DNA of 64,000 nt from Psychrobacillus antarcticus (GTDB taxonomy: Bacteria > Bacillota > Bacilli > Bacillales_A > Planococcaceae): contig NZ_JAIZDB010000006.1 in assembly GCF_029533155.1 (NCBI RefSeq), forward strand, positions 204,965-268,964, read 5' to 3'. The notes below the pieces were generated by a model. The model had not been told where the DNA came from. It ran no database searches and worked only from the letters and a program-made list of their open reading frames with translations. Positions 1 to 8,719 of the stretch are shown here, piece after piece (the stretch's first letter is position 1; each line of letters starts with the position of its first letter). The position numbers and the translations under genes were made by a program.

Positions 1-485
1 GCGGGAAGATTAATGGTTGGCTCTTACATATACCAGCAACCTACCTTGGAATCGCACAGGCCGCAAGAGATTACGCAGTACATTTTGCCAATACACATTC
101 ACCGAATAGCCTAAATGGACCTATAGCACAATTACCAAATGTACAGCAGCTGATTGGAGAAATAGATTTAGAGCTTACGAAGTCTAGACTAGTCATTTAC
201 GGAGTTGCTTCTGCCTATGACAATGATTCTTCTAAAGAACTATTATCCAACGAAGTAAGCGTAGCGAAGCATATCGTTACTAATTCAGCAATTACTATTG
301 TCGATAAAGCGATGCGTTTAGTTGGAGCGAAAAGCTTACAAAGAACAAATCCACTACAACGTTATTATAGAGATGTCCGGGCAGGACTTCATAACCCTCC
401 TATGGATGATATGACGATTAAAAAACTAGCACTTTCAGCGTTAGAAGAGGAAAAAGTGAAACTTCAATCAGCAGACCCACGCTGA
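1..485 (+). CDS. Acyl-CoA dehydrogenase-like flavoenzyme, C-terminal part
   Basis: Open reading frame (codons start at base 3) entering from before the window and ending with TGA at 483-485; about 160 residues are visible. The final helices contain LQRYYRDVRAGLHNPPMDD, the typical C-terminal signature of the acyl-CoA dehydrogenase fold, in which this arginine-rich stretch lies near the flavin. Members placed beside amino acid ABC importers are often flavin-dependent monooxygenases or desulfurisation enzymes (SfnB/DszC-like) rather than true beta-oxidation enzymes. The gene is followed 144 bp later by a complete ABC importer on the same strand, which fits uptake and oxidation of a sulfur- or nitrogen-containing compound. 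The exact substrate cannot be read from this fragment. Confidence 0.75.
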   Translation, partial: GKINGWLLHIPATYLGIAQAARDYAVHFANTHSPNSLNGPIAQLPNVQQLIGEIDLELTKSRLVIYGVASAYDNDSSKELLSNEVSVAKHIVTNSAITIVDKAMRLVGAKSLQRTNPLQRYYRDVRAGLHNPPMDDMTIKKLALSALEEEKVKLQSADPR

Positions 486-505
486 TTATTAGTTGAACCA
501 TTCGG

Positions 506-585
506 GCTTTTACGGGCAGTCGATCTTCCATTTACGTATTTTTACTTTTGTGTCTTGAAACGATAGTCTTACTGCCCGTTAAAGC
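506..585 (+). promoter_or_regulatory. Long inverted repeat in the leader of the ABC operon
   Basis: The arms 506-520 (GCTTTTACGGGCAGT) and 571-585 (ACTGCCCGTTAAAGC) match at 14 of 15 positions and enclose 50 bases. It lies between the dehydrogenase stop and the binding protein start. There is no T-run directly after the second arm, so it reads better as a transcript-stabilising stem or regulatory structure than as a plain terminator. Confidence 0.5.
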
Positions 586-629
586 GGGATAAAAATAAAA
601 ACTTAGTGAAACGATAAGGAGAATAAATT

Positions 630-1487
630 ATGAATAAGTATTTTAAATTAGCGGCAGTTGGGTTAGCATCTATTACAATTTTAGCGGCATGTGGTTCGGA
701 AGGCGCTTCCACTTCATCAGAAGGTGGAGATGGAGATGTTCGCAAAGTAAAAGTAGCATATGACATGGCATCTAAACCCATTTCTTGGTTAGATGACAGC
801 GGAAATGCCACTGGATATGATGTGGAAGTTATGAAACTAGTAGATGAACTACTTCCAGAATACGAATTTGAATATGTCGGAACTACAAGTGATGATCTAT
901 TGATCGGTGTAGAGCAAGGCAAGTTCCAAGTTGGTGTGAAAAATGCATTTTGGACAGAGGAACGCACAGAGAAGTTTATTTTCCCTAAGGAATTCCTAGG
1001 TTTAAGTAGTGCAGGTCTCGTATTGAAAAAAGAGAATGAGCATATAAAATCATTAGAGGACTTCGCTACTGCTGGGTACTCTTTAGCACCAATCGCAGCA
1101 AACAATGCACAGTATACAGTTATCGATGAATATAACAAAGCAAACCCCGATAATCCAGTTAAACTAGACGCTGGAGATGCATTTACAGTTGACGTAGTCC
1201 AATGGGTAAATGAAGGTCGCGTTGATGGTGGAGTAATTATTGAAGGACCATTCCAAAAACAAGTATTAGATGAAACTGGTCCTTATTACAACTTAAAAGA
1301 TGAAGTTGTTTACAATGAATTTGCAGTCATTAAAACATGGCCTTTATTCAATAAAAAAGAGCAAGAATTTGCAGACGCATATGACAAAGCTATTAAACAA
1401 TTACATGAAGAAAAGAAAACAAACGAACTTAGCACTGAATTCTACAGTCGCGATCTTTTTGAAGTGTTAGGGAATGTAGAAAGATAA
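630..1487 (+). CDS. ABC transporter substrate-binding lipoprotein (polar amino acid family)
   Basis: 285 residues. It starts with a lipoprotein signal: charged N-terminus, hydrophobic stretch, and lipobox LAAC with Cys21 as the lipid-modified residue. The mature part is a two-lobed periplasmic binding protein fold of the amino acid family (SBP_bac_3), with opening strand VKVAYDMASKPISWLDDSG and the VGTTSDDLLIGVEQGKFQVG segment. Two matching permeases and an ATPase follow. In Bacillus the cystine importers TcyJKLMN have this design, and a flavoenzyme next door also suggests sulfur compounds, but specificity is inference. The ATG is preceded by AAGGAG 8 bases upstream. Confidence 0.85.
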   Translation: MNKYFKLAAVGLASITILAACGSEGASTSSEGGDGDVRKVKVAYDMASKPISWLDDSGNATGYDVEVMKLVDELLPEYEFEYVGTTSDDLLIGVEQGKFQVGVKNAFWTEERTEKFIFPKEFLGLSSAGLVLKKENEHIKSLEDFATAGYSLAPIAANNAQYTVIDEYNKANPDNPVKLDAGDAFTVDVVQWVNEGRVDGGVIIEGPFQKQVLDETGPYYNLKDEVVYNEFAVIKTWPLFNKKEQEFADAYDKAIKQLHEEKKTNELSTEFYSRDLFEVLGNVER

Positions 1488-1509
1488 TACCGAATACCGA
1501 ATTCCTATC

Positions 1510-1550
1510 AAGGCTGTCTAGCGTAGGATGCGCTGGCAGCCTTTCAAAAT
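1510..1550 (+). terminator. Intra-operon hairpin (attenuator) after the binding protein gene
   Basis: The arm AGGCTGTCTAGCG (1511-1523) pairs with CGCTGGCAGCCT (1531-1542) with one bulge, followed by TTTCAAAATTTT. A weak terminator here would give an excess of binding protein over permease, as is common in such operons. Confidence 0.6.
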
Positions 1551-1573
1551 TTTATAGGGGGAATAATGCGTAA

Positions 1574-2281
1574 ATGGAAAAGTACTTTGATATATCATAC
1601 ATTTGGAATTCATTACCGGTATTACTTCCATTTTTAAGAGTAACTTTCATGGTTGCGGGCTTATCCATTATTTTCGGCACTTTCTTCGGGTTAATACTTG
1701 CGGTTATGAAACTTGGAAAGAGTAAAGTTGCTCAAAAAATAGCCAATTTCTATACAACGGTTTTAAGATGTACTCCATCAATCGTGCTATTGTTTTTAGT
1801 GTATTACGGTGTACCTGCCTTAGCCGATAATTTCGGGTTATATTTACATGATTTAAATACAGCAGTGTTTGTAGTTATTACGTTTACCCTACAATTCGCG
1901 GCTATTATGTCAGAGGTTATTAGATCTGCCTATGAGTCCATTGAAAAAGGGCAATTTGAAGCGGCTGTTAGCGTTGGTTTAAGCCCCCTTCAAGCATATA
2001 GACGAATTATTTTCCCACAAGCACTTGTTGTCGGTCTTCCTAACTTCGGAAATGGCCTTATCGCATTACTTCAAGAAGGTTCTCTTGCTTACACGATTGG
2101 CTTAATCGATATTGTTGGTAAAGCCAATTTAATCATTGCAGCAAACTACAATACGCATGCCTTAGAAATCTTCATCGCTCTTGCAGTTGTTTATTGGGTT
2201 ATATCCATACTAATAGAAAAATTCTTTGGAAAGCTTGAAAAAGTCTTTAGCAAAGGAAAGCAAACAATTAACACGAATTGA
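1574..2281 (+). CDS. Amino acid ABC transporter permease 1
   Basis: 235 residues, five predicted membrane segments, BPD_transp_1 fold of the His/Glu/Gln/Arg permease family. The cytoplasmic EAA loop that docks on the ATPase is visible as EAAVSVGLSPLQAYRR near residue 131. It pairs with the second permease 12 bp downstream to form the heterodimeric channel. The GGGGG ribosome site sits 13 bases before this ATG and only 4 bases before an out-of-frame ATG at 1565, so translation of this subunit may be tuned down. Confidence 0.85.
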   Translation: MEKYFDISYIWNSLPVLLPFLRVTFMVAGLSIIFGTFFGLILAVMKLGKSKVAQKIANFYTTVLRCTPSIVLLFLVYYGVPALADNFGLYLHDLNTAVFVVITFTLQFAAIMSEVIRSAYESIEKGQFEAAVSVGLSPLQAYRRIIFPQALVVGLPNFGNGLIALLQEGSLAYTIGLIDIVGKANLIIAANYNTHALEIFIALAVVYWVISILIEKFFGKLEKVFSKGKQTINTN

Positions 2282-2293
2282 GGAGTGTAAATA

Positions 2294-3007
2294 ATGTCGG
2301 AAGGTTTAAATTATACGTTTTTAATCGATACATTTTTCATCGCATTATCCGGTGTGCCTATTACGCTTCTCGTTACAATTGTAGCTTTGCTTTTTGCGCT
2401 ACCATTAGGCTTTTTATTGGCTTTAACACGCATCAATCAAGTACCCATATTAAACTGGTTCTCCAGAATATATGTTTCCTTTGTAAGAGGGACACCGATT
2501 ATTATACAAATTTTCATCGTTTATGCAAGCGTACCCTTAATACTTTCCCTATTTTTCGAAAAATATAATATCAATATAAATGTCTATAATATCAACCCTA
2601 TTTGGTACGCTTTTATCGTATTCTCTTTCAGCACTACTGCTATATTAATAGAAGTATTTAGATCGGCTCTAAGCACCGTCAACAAAGGACAACTCGAGGC
2701 AGCTCAATCAGTTGGTCTTTCGAATTTCCAAGCATACCGTCGAATCGTTATACCTCAGGCGCTAGTCGTGGCAATGCCTAATATTTGTACAGCTACCGTG
2801 AATCTAATAAAAGCTACATCACTCGGATATGCTATGTCCTTACAGGAAATCACATTGAAGGCGAAAGTAGCAGCAAACGTAGGGTATAACTATGTGGAAG
2901 CTTATATAGATATTTTCCTTGTATATATTATTCTGTGTAGCCTTGTCGAATACGGATTCAAATTATATGAAAAACGCCTACGCAGATACAAATATGTGAG
3001 CGCTTAA
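2294..3007 (+). CDS. Amino acid ABC transporter permease 2
   Basis: 237 residues, same family as the preceding permease, with EAA loop [16 protein letters not shown] and about five membrane helices. The start ATG follows GAGGAG at a good distance. The two permeases are paralogous but clearly diverged, as in heterodimeric cystine or arginine importers. The gene is separated by 13 bp from the ATPase, so all four genes form one operon. Confidence 0.85.
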   Translation: MSEGLNYTFLIDTFFIALSGVPITLLVTIVALLFALPLGFLLALTRINQVPILNWFSRIYVSFVRGTPIIIQIFIVYASVPLILSLFFEKYNININVYNINPIWYAFIVFSFSTTAILIEVFRSALSTVNKGQLEAAQSVGLSNFQAYRRIVIPQALVVAMPNICTATVNLIKATSLGYAMSLQEITLKAKVAANVGYNYVEAYIDIFLVYIILCSLVEYGFKLYEKRLRRYKYVSA

Positions 3008-3020
3008 GGAGGATTATCGA

Positions 3021-3776
3021 ATGTTAAAGATCAAGGATATTCATAAATCATTTGGAAAAAATGAGATATTAAAGGGAGTCGACCTTTCTATTGATAAAGG
3101 AGATGTAGTAGTCATTCTGGGTCCTAGTGGTTCTGGGAAAACGACACTACTACGCTGCATCAATTTCTTAGAAACAGCTGATAGTGGCAAAGCAACTTTT
3201 GGCGATTTACAAGTAGATTTGCATGACGCATCTAAAAAAGATATCCATACCATCCGACAAAAAACAGCTTTCGTATTTCAAAATTATAATTTATTTAATA
3301 ATAAAACAGCGATAGAAAACGTCACGGAGGGTCTCATCATTGGTCGTAAAATACCTAAAGCGGAGGCTAATAATATTGGTAAAAAAGCACTAGACAAAGT
3401 AGGTTTATCGGACAAATATGATTCCTATCCGAGTCTGCTTTCGGGGGGTCAGCAACAACGTGTTGGAATTGCACGAGCAGTAGCGTTAAACCCCGATATT
3501 ATTCTATTTGATGAACCAACCTCTGCATTAGACCCAGAATTAGTTGGTGAAGTACTAACAGTCATGAAAAATATTGCCAATGAAGGTACTACTATGTTAG
3601 TAGTTACACATGAAATGTCCTTTGCAAAGGATGTCGCTAATCGAGTTATCTTTATGGATGGCGGAGTGGTAGTCGAAGAAGGTACCCCACATGATATTTT
3701 CGTAAGTCCAAAAGAAGAGCGCACAAAGAAGTTCTTAAAACGCGTGTTACCAGAGGATTACACATTTTATATTTAG
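3021..3776 (+). CDS. Amino acid ABC transporter ATP-binding protein
   Basis: 251 residues. It energises the importer formed with the two upstream permeases. Walker A is GPSGSGKT (residues about 34-41), the ABC signature is [14 protein letters not shown], Walker B is IILFDEP followed by TSALDPEL, and the H-loop is VVTHEM. The whole is the GlnQ/TcyN type. The start ATG has AAGGAGG 8 bases upstream. A strong bidirectional terminator follows directly, so this is the last gene of the operon. Confidence 0.9.
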   Translation: MLKIKDIHKSFGKNEILKGVDLSIDKGDVVVILGPSGSGKTTLLRCINFLETADSGKATFGDLQVDLHDASKKDIHTIRQKTAFVFQNYNLFNNKTAIENVTEGLIIGRKIPKAEANNIGKKALDKVGLSDKYDSYPSLLSGGQQQRVGIARAVALNPDIILFDEPTSALDPELVGEVLTVMKNIANEGTTMLVVTHEMSFAKDVANRVIFMDGGVVVEEGTPHDIFVSPKEERTKKFLKRVLPEDYTFYI

Positions 3777-3783
3777 GAAAATA

Positions 3784-3826
3784 AAAAGCGACGGAAAATG
3801 AAAATCATTTTCCGTCGCTTTTTTAT
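3784..3826. terminator. Bidirectional terminator between the ABC operon and fabI
   Basis: A perfect 18-bp stem (3784-3801 with 3805-3822), loop AAA, with A-run before and T-run after. It serves the convergent genes on both sides. Confidence 0.92.
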
Positions 3827-3836
3827 GAATATCAAT

Positions 3837-4616
3837 TTAGCCCATAATATTATAGCCAGAATCCACGAAGATGACCTCACCTGTTACACCACTGGATAAA
3901 TTACTTAATAGCGCAACCGTCATATCGCCAACTTCTTGCTGAGTCACATTACGTTTTAATGGGGACTTTTCTTCAATTTGGTGCAAAATTGTATTGAAAG
4001 AAGATATTCCTTTAGCCGCAAGTGTTCTTACTGCTCCAGCAGAAACAGCATTTATGCGAACATTATTTTTCCCTAAGTCCAAAGCTAAATACTTAACAGA
4101 TGCTTCTAGAGATGCTTTAGCGATCCCCATTACATTATATCCCTCTAGTACACGTTCAGCCCCTAAATAGGTCATTGTTACAATAGATCCGCCTTCGGTC
4201 ATAAGAGGGGTTGCTTCTCTAGCCGCAGCAATAAGCGAATAAGCACTTGTATCTTGGGCAAAAGCATAGCCTTCTCTTGAAGTTTGTAAAAAATCACCTT
4301 TTAAATCTTCTGCATGTGCAAAAGCAACAGAGTGAACTAAGCCATGAATCACTCCAACATCTTGTCCAATTTTTTGGAACGCAGTCTTCATACTATCATC
4401 ACTATTTACATCACATTCTACTATTAGTTTTGCCTCTAAATTATTATCTTTTAATAACTTTTCTATTTTTCCTAGCGAACGTTCTTTACGGTATGTAAAG
4501 ATGACATTTGCACCCACTTCAAATAGTGATTTCGCTACTCCCCATGCAAGGCTACGCTCATTTGCAACACCCATAACAACAATATTTTTATCCTTTAATT
4601 GAATTAAGTCTCTCAT
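3837..4616 (-). CDS. fabI: Enoyl-[acyl-carrier-protein] reductase (NADH), FabI type
   Basis: 259 residues from the ATG at 4616, chosen because GGAGGG lies 5 bases upstream; a start 12 bases earlier would put this site inside the gene. It reduces trans-2-enoyl-ACP in the last step of each fatty acid elongation cycle, in the cytosol. Short-chain dehydrogenase fold: N-terminal nucleotide site VVMGVANERSLAWGVAK, and catalytic block TMTYLGAERVLEGYNVMGIAKASLE with Tyr150, Tyr160 and Lys167 (Y-x6-K). This is the target of triclosan-type inhibitors. A FapR-like box overlaps the promoter, which fits control by malonyl-CoA. Confidence 0.92.
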   Translation of the reverse strand: MRDLIQLKDKNIVVMGVANERSLAWGVAKSLFEVGANVIFTYRKERSLGKIEKLLKDNNLEAKLIVECDVNSDDSMKTAFQKIGQDVGVIHGLVHSVAFAHAEDLKGDFLQTSREGYAFAQDTSAYSLIAAAREATPLMTEGGSIVTMTYLGAERVLEGYNVMGIAKASLEASVKYLALDLGKNNVRINAVSAGAVRTLAAKGISSFNTILHQIEEKSPLKRNVTQQEVGDMTVALLSNLSSGVTGEVIFVDSGYNIMG

Positions 4617-4644
4617 AAGTCCCTCCAAATTATTATCGTCATAT

Positions 4645-4674
4645 ATTATACCTGTTATTAGTACCTGGTTATTA
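4645..4674 (-). promoter_or_regulatory. fabI promoter with FapR-like operator
   Basis: On the minus strand TATAAT (4650-4645) lies 28 bases before the fabI start. Directly upstream, the plus-strand sequence TTAGTACCTGGTTATTA (4658-4674) matches the palindromic FapR consensus as I recall it (TTAGTACCTGGTACTAA) at 14 of 17 positions. Placement just upstream of the -10 box is right for repression. Confidence 0.55.
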
Positions 4675-4784
4675 TTTCAATCATACCATAAACTCTCCTA
4701 TTTGTAATAAAATCATTTTTTTTATTACAAAATTAACTGGATTAATATCGCAAATAAATAGGCTAATTGGGGATACATAGAAAT

Positions 4785-4843
4785 TTGACAAGTATATCGG
4801 TTGCTGATATATTTTAAATAATTATATATCGGATAACGATATA
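4785..4843 (+). promoter_or_regulatory. padR promoter with two PadR-type operators
   Basis: A consensus promoter, TTGACA (4785-4790), 17-bp spacer, TATATT (4808-4813). Two related palindromes flank it: TATATCGGTTGCTGATATA (4793-4811) in the spacer and -10, and TATATCGGATAACGATATA (4825-4843) just downstream of the start site. Centres are 32 bp apart. PadR regulators typically bind ATAT-rich dyads, so autorepression is likely. Confidence 0.75.
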
Positions 4844-4879
4844 ACGTAAGGTGATATGTTTTGAAAGGAGAAATATATT

Positions 4880-5203
4880 TTGGCTGAGAGCAGCGAACAC
4901 CAACCTTTAACAGAGGCCGTTTATTATATCCTGTTGGCACTTCATACACCAATGCATGGATATGCGATTATGCAATTTACAAAAGAAATCAGCAATGGAC
5001 GGATGAATTTGGGGCCTGGAACTTTATATGGAGCTATTAAGACGATGCTAGAAAAAAGATGGATTCAAGCCGTTGAAACAGAAGCAGACAGCCGAAAAAA
5101 GGAATATGAAGTGACACTCATCGGTAAACAAGTCGTGCAGAATGAAATGGAACGGTTGCAAGAGCTCGTGAAGAATGGCAAACACATAACAAGGGGTGAG
5201 TAG
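4880..5203 (+). CDS. PadR family transcriptional regulator
   Basis: 107 residues, short PadR subfamily without the C-terminal dimerisation arm of PadR proper. The winged helix is visible from residue 10: LTEAVYYILLALHTPMHGYAI, then the recognition region NLGPGTLYGAIKTMLEKRW. The start is TTG at 4880, preceded by AAAGGAG 9 bases upstream. It is co-transcribed with a DUF2812 gene that begins 1 base after its stop; in Bacillota this pair is recurrent, with PadR repressing the operon and responding to cell envelope or drug stress in some studied cases. The promoter carries two matching palindromes. Confidence 0.9.
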   Translation: MAESSEHQPLTEAVYYILLALHTPMHGYAIMQFTKEISNGRMNLGPGTLYGAIKTMLEKRWIQAVETEADSRKKEYEVTLIGKQVVQNEMERLQELVKNGKHITRGE

Positions 5204-5204
5204 G

Positions 5205-5729
5205 TTGGAGATAACGAAACTAAGACTTTTCATCAATTATGAAAAAGAAGAGCAATGGCTGAACAAAATGGCTGCCGAGGGACTAAATCTCAGCAGTTAT
5301 AAATTTGGACGCTATACTTTCGAGGAAGGACCTCCAGGAGAATATATCTACAGGCTCGAATTATTGAAAGGCGAGCCAACAGATGAACAATCTAGAGATT
5401 ACTTAGCCTTTATGGAAGATTACGGAGTCGAATGTGTGGATACCTACATGAACTGGGCATTTTTCCGAAAAAAATCAACAGAAGGTCCGTTTGAAATTTA
5501 TTCGGATTTCGATTCTATAATTGGTCATTATAAGAGAGTCACTTATTTATTGGGTACTGTTGGAGTGGTAAACCTTTTCATTGCATTGTTTAATGTTACT
5601 TTATCGCAATATAATATGTATCTATCTATTGTAAACTTTATCATCTTTGTTCTCTTCATACCGATTCTCCTGTCGTATATACGGAAAATTAATGATTTGA
5701 AAAAAGAACAGGCTCTCTATGAAAAATAA
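5205..5729 (+). CDS. DUF2812 membrane protein, PadR partner
   Basis: About 174 residues. The DUF2812 region is the first ~110 residues (RLFINYEKEEQWLNKMAAEG, then AFFRKKSTEGPFEIYSD), followed by two membrane helices (about 107-127 and 133-155). The start chosen is TTG 5205, giving the family-typical N-terminus and AAGGGGTGAG upstream; GTG 5196 is an in-frame alternative. Function of DUF2812 is not known to me; the constant pairing with PadR suggests a membrane sensor or effector regulated by it. Confidence 0.8.
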   Translation: MEITKLRLFINYEKEEQWLNKMAAEGLNLSSYKFGRYTFEEGPPGEYIYRLELLKGEPTDEQSRDYLAFMEDYGVECVDTYMNWAFFRKKSTEGPFEIYSDFDSIIGHYKRVTYLLGTVGVVNLFIALFNVTLSQYNMYLSIVNFIIFVLFIPILLSYIRKINDLKKEQALYEK

Positions 5730-5742
5730 ACTTCCGTTCAAA

Positions 5743-5778
5743 AAACCAACTACTTTAGAAATAATAGTTGGTTTCTTT
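5743..5778. terminator. Bidirectional terminator
   Basis: AAACCAACTA (5743-5752) pairs with TAGTTGGTTT (5765-5774), with T-rich sequence after and six A before the stem. It separates the PadR operon from the convergent GMC dehydrogenase. Confidence 0.8.
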
Positions 5779-5825
5779 ATATTATGGAATTCTGACATTT
5801 TAATCACACTTAAGCTCAATACATA

Positions 5826-7538
5826 TTAAACGAGTGAACCTCCCGATTTACTATATTTAATAATCCCTTCAGCACTGCGATAGGCTAGAGCTGCTACCGT
5901 TCCAGTAGGATTGTAACCGCCATTATGTGGAAAATTCCCTGCCCCTATTACAAACAAGTTCTCTGCATCCCAATGTTGTAAAAATGGATTTACTACACTA
6001 TTTTCTGGACTAGCCCCCATAATAGTCCCACCCGTATTATGAGTCGTCTGATAACCTACAATATCATAATCAGTTATTGGCGCTTTTCCTTCTACCGTTT
6101 TTGCTCCCATTTCCTTCATGATATTTACAGTTTTTTCTGTAATAAACTTATGCAATGCTCTATCCTGATCTGTAAAATTATAGGTCATTTGTAAGAGTGG
6201 AAGACCATAGACATCCTTATATTTAGTGTCTAGGGATAGATAGTTCTCCTTATGGGGCATCGATGCACCCTGAGTTCCGATTGATAAAGACCGTGTATAA
6301 TTGTAGATAGAATTTTTCTTAAACTCTGCTCCCCAAGTTGGTGTCCCTTGTTGTATTGGATTTGTTTCAATAGGTCTATATCCAGTTTGAGTTATGGAAA
6401 TACTACCACCATGTATAAAATCTAAGTCGCTATGATCAAAATTATCTGCGTTAAAGTCATCAATTGTCATTCCAAGGGCTCCAGCCCCCATAAAGGTGTT
6501 CATTTGTTCTTCAAAGTATCCATTTGCACCAGGTAATATTTGATAACAATAATTTTTACCAAGCGTACCCTTTCCAGTTTCTGGGTCATATTGTTCACCA
6601 ATATTAGATACCATAAGTAACTTGGCGTTATTCATAACGTAGCTTGCTAAAACAACTACTTCAGCTTCTTGGATAAACTCTTCTCCAGACTCAGTGTCCA
6701 AATACTTTACACCAGACACCTTATTTCCACTTTTTATGACCTCTACAACATTTGCATGAAACTTTGTCTCAAAATTACCGGTTTTGGTTGCGGTCGGAAT
6801 AACGGTTATTTCGGGCGATGTTTTTGCTCCATATTCACAGCCAAATCGTTCACAAAAACCACAGTATTGACAAGCATTTATGACTTCTCCATCGGGATTT
6901 GTGTAGGGTTCTGATAAATTAGCAGATGGGAGCATAAAAGGCGAATATCCTAGTGATTTAGTTGCGCCTTCAAATTTCTTCAAAATAGGAGTTCTTTTCA
7001 TAGGAGGAGTAGGGAAATCCTGCGCTCTCTTCCCCCAAAAAGGATTTTTATCTTCCCCAGAAATTCCAGCGGTCTGATCATATTTATAGAAATAAGGTTC
7101 CAATTCATCATAGGTAACGCCCCAGTCTTGAAGTAAATAATCACTAGATAATTTATTGGGACCATATTTTTCATCTGTCATCGTTTTAATTTGAAAATCA
7201 TATGGATAAAATCTCCATGTATGTCCATTCCAATGTGTTCCCGAACCCCCAAGCCCATCACCGAGTAGGAATGAGCTCATCTGTCTCATAGGTAATGCAG
7301 GCATTTTTCGATTATTTCGAATGGTAATCGTCTCTTTTGCTACGTCCTGCATTAATTCGTAACGAATAGCATATCGATATTCGTCATGTATTTGCTGAAA
7401 GTCCTCTGTACCGCGTTTCCTTCCTCTTTCTAAACCAATTACCTTCAAACCAGCTTTTGCACATTCAGCTGCGATGATTCCTCCGGTCCAACCCAAACCA
7501 ACGACAACCACGTCAACTTTTGCTAATGTTGTAGCCAT
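5826..7538 (-). CDS. GMC-family FAD-dependent dehydrogenase, large subunit
   Basis: 570 residues. It is a glucose-methanol-choline type oxidoreductase like the large subunit of gluconate 2-dehydrogenase or sorbitol dehydrogenase. The FAD Rossmann motif is at the N-terminus (VVVVGLGWTGG, G-x-G-x-x-G), the cysteine-rich NACQYCGFCERFGCEYG segment is central, and the C-terminus carries YQTTHNTGGTIMG and FPHNGGYNPTGTVAAL with the catalytic His and FAD-binding end. It has no signal peptide of its own; such subunits are normally co-exported with the Tat-signal small subunit, which is encoded just upstream. The electron acceptor (usually a cytochrome c subunit) is not encoded here. Confidence 0.88.
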   Translation of the reverse strand: MATTLAKVDVVVVGLGWTGGIIAAECAKAGLKVIGLERGRKRGTEDFQQIHDEYRYAIRYELMQDVAKETITIRNNRKMPALPMRQMSSFLLGDGLGGSGTHWNGHTWRFYPYDFQIKTMTDEKYGPNKLSSDYLLQDWGVTYDELEPYFYKYDQTAGISGEDKNPFWGKRAQDFPTPPMKRTPILKKFEGATKSLGYSPFMLPSANLSEPYTNPDGEVINACQYCGFCERFGCEYGAKTSPEITVIPTATKTGNFETKFHANVVEVIKSGNKVSGVKYLDTESGEEFIQEAEVVVLASYVMNNAKLLMVSNIGEQYDPETGKGTLGKNYCYQILPGANGYFEEQMNTFMGAGALGMTIDDFNADNFDHSDLDFIHGGSISITQTGYRPIETNPIQQGTPTWGAEFKKNSIYNYTRSLSIGTQGASMPHKENYLSLDTKYKDVYGLPLLQMTYNFTDQDRALHKFITEKTVNIMKEMGAKTVEGKAPITDYDIVGYQTTHNTGGTIMGASPENSVVNPFLQHWDAENLFVIGAGNFPHNGGYNPTGTVAALAYRSAEGIIKYSKSGGSLV

Positions 7539-7561
7539 AAATTTTATCCCTCTACTTTCCT

Positions 7562-8302
7562 TTACATTCCACCAAGTGGTTGTGGCTCAATTTTTTGGAA
7601 CTTTTCCTTATCAATTACGTTAATATAGGACATTTGGTGACCAGGAAACTCTTTCATCTTCCAGCCATCCATATTTCGATTTCCACCATACATTGGATCT
7701 GCATAAGCACCCTCCAATGTCGCCGTGCGAATTAGACGGAAGAAAAATGCGGAAGTAACTCCTGTCATGGGAATTTCATCATTTTGAAAAGCTGTTAATA
7801 TTTCATCCATTTGCTCTGCTTCTATACTAGAAAACCCTTTTTTAAATCGTTTGTTCGCTTCTTCATCCAATACGGCAATTCCCTGTCTAAAAATAGACGC
7901 TCTTGTCAATCGACTCTGATAACCTTGAGTTTTAGCACCTACAGCAAACGGTCCTTGCATGTATTCTTTCGTATTACTTCCATATTGTCCCGCCAGCTGG
8001 CGATCAATAAAATAAGGGACGCCTAATTCTATTGCCCCCGGCCCTATATCATCCTTTGGAAAGATACGTTCCGTTGCATTCGAGATTACATTAAATTCTC
8101 TTTGATTTTGAAAGAACTGAAATCCCCCATTAGTGCCCATTTCATGATTAGTATTGCCTGTATCAGATACATGCTGATCATCCTTATCGACATTTAACCC
8201 AACTAACCCACCTATTAACCCGCCACCTATTAATGCACCAGTTGCAATTCCTGTCGTTTTAAGAAAGTCTCTTCTTGAATAGTTTTTTGGTTTTTCTGTC
8301 AT
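7562..8302 (-). CDS. Gluconate 2-dehydrogenase subunit 3 family protein (Tat-exported)
   Basis: 246 residues from ATG 8302, which has AAGGAG 9 bases upstream; an upstream TTG at 8320 would overlap this site. The N-terminus has a twin-arginine signal, SRRDFLKTTG, followed by a glycine-rich hydrophobic stretch. The mature part shows the subunit-3 fold, with PAIELGVPYFIDRQLAGQYG-like spacing of conserved residues. It is first in the two-gene operon, with the catalytic GMC subunit 23 bp downstream, and probably carries that subunit across the membrane. Confidence 0.87.
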   Translation of the reverse strand: MTEKPKNYSRRDFLKTTGIATGALIGGGLIGGLVGLNVDKDDQHVSDTGNTNHEMGTNGGFQFFQNQREFNVISNATERIFPKDDIGPGAIELGVPYFIDRQLAGQYGSNTKEYMQGPFAVGAKTQGYQSRLTRASIFRQGIAVLDEEANKRFKKGFSSIEAEQMDEILTAFQNDEIPMTGVTSAFFFRLIRTATLEGAYADPMYGGNRNMDGWKMKEFPGHQMSYINVIDKEKFQKIEPQPLGGM

Positions 8303-8454
8303 TTGCATTGACTCCTTCAAGATAATGTTCTTACTAGGAACTTCTTACAAAAGGATATACAAATCTATCTATTTCTAATCAGTTGATACGGAGTTAGTTC
8401 TAAAAATTTTTCAAAACATAAATGAGTCTAATGACCATACTTTTCAATGCAACA

Positions 8455-8670
8455 AAAAACCGGACAAAAAGATGCCCGGTCCTTGAAGCCCCGCAGGAAC
8501 CTTTGAAAGGGACAAAGGCTAAGAGCGCCACATCGCGATCGCAACGCCTTCGTGACCAACATCCTGTTAGCCCGAGGAGATTGAAGCCGTGCCCACGGAA
8601 ATCAATAGGATGATTCATTTTTTAGAGTTCTGTAAAACCAGTGTTCATACTGTATTTTTATATACTTTTT
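8455..8670. repeat. GC-rich intergenic repeat element, copy A
   Basis: A block much richer in GC than its surroundings, opening with the hairpin ACCGG...CCGGT (8459-8480) and containing GAGGAGATTGAAGCCGTGCC (8574-8593). Its right part, AGTTCTG...GTTCAT.CTGTATTTTTATATACTT (about 8623-8667), reappears at 18981-19024, and the GAAGCCGTGCCC core reappears inverted at about 18450-18463. No credible gene lies in it. Such elements are familiar between genes in Planococcaceae. Confidence 0.6.
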
Positions 8671-8678
8671 TAATCCTC

Positions 8679-8718
8679 AAAAAAGCTATTAGCTCTCCAT
8701 TAAGAGCTAATAGCTTTT
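8679..8718 (-). terminator. Terminator of the B12-MerR gene
   Basis: AAAAGCTATTAGCTCT (8681-8696) pairs perfectly with AGAGCTAATAGCTTTT (8703-8718); on the minus strand a T-run follows. Confidence 0.9.
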
Positions 8719-8719
8719 G

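Noticed and set aside
2278..2568. Plus-strand frame of 96 codons overlapping the second permease
   Set aside because: Out of frame with permease 2, which has clear family motifs over the same bases.
8400..8618. Short frames on both strands in the 8.4-8.6 kb gap
   Set aside because: They lie in the GC-rich repeat element, have no ribosome site and no recognisable sequence.
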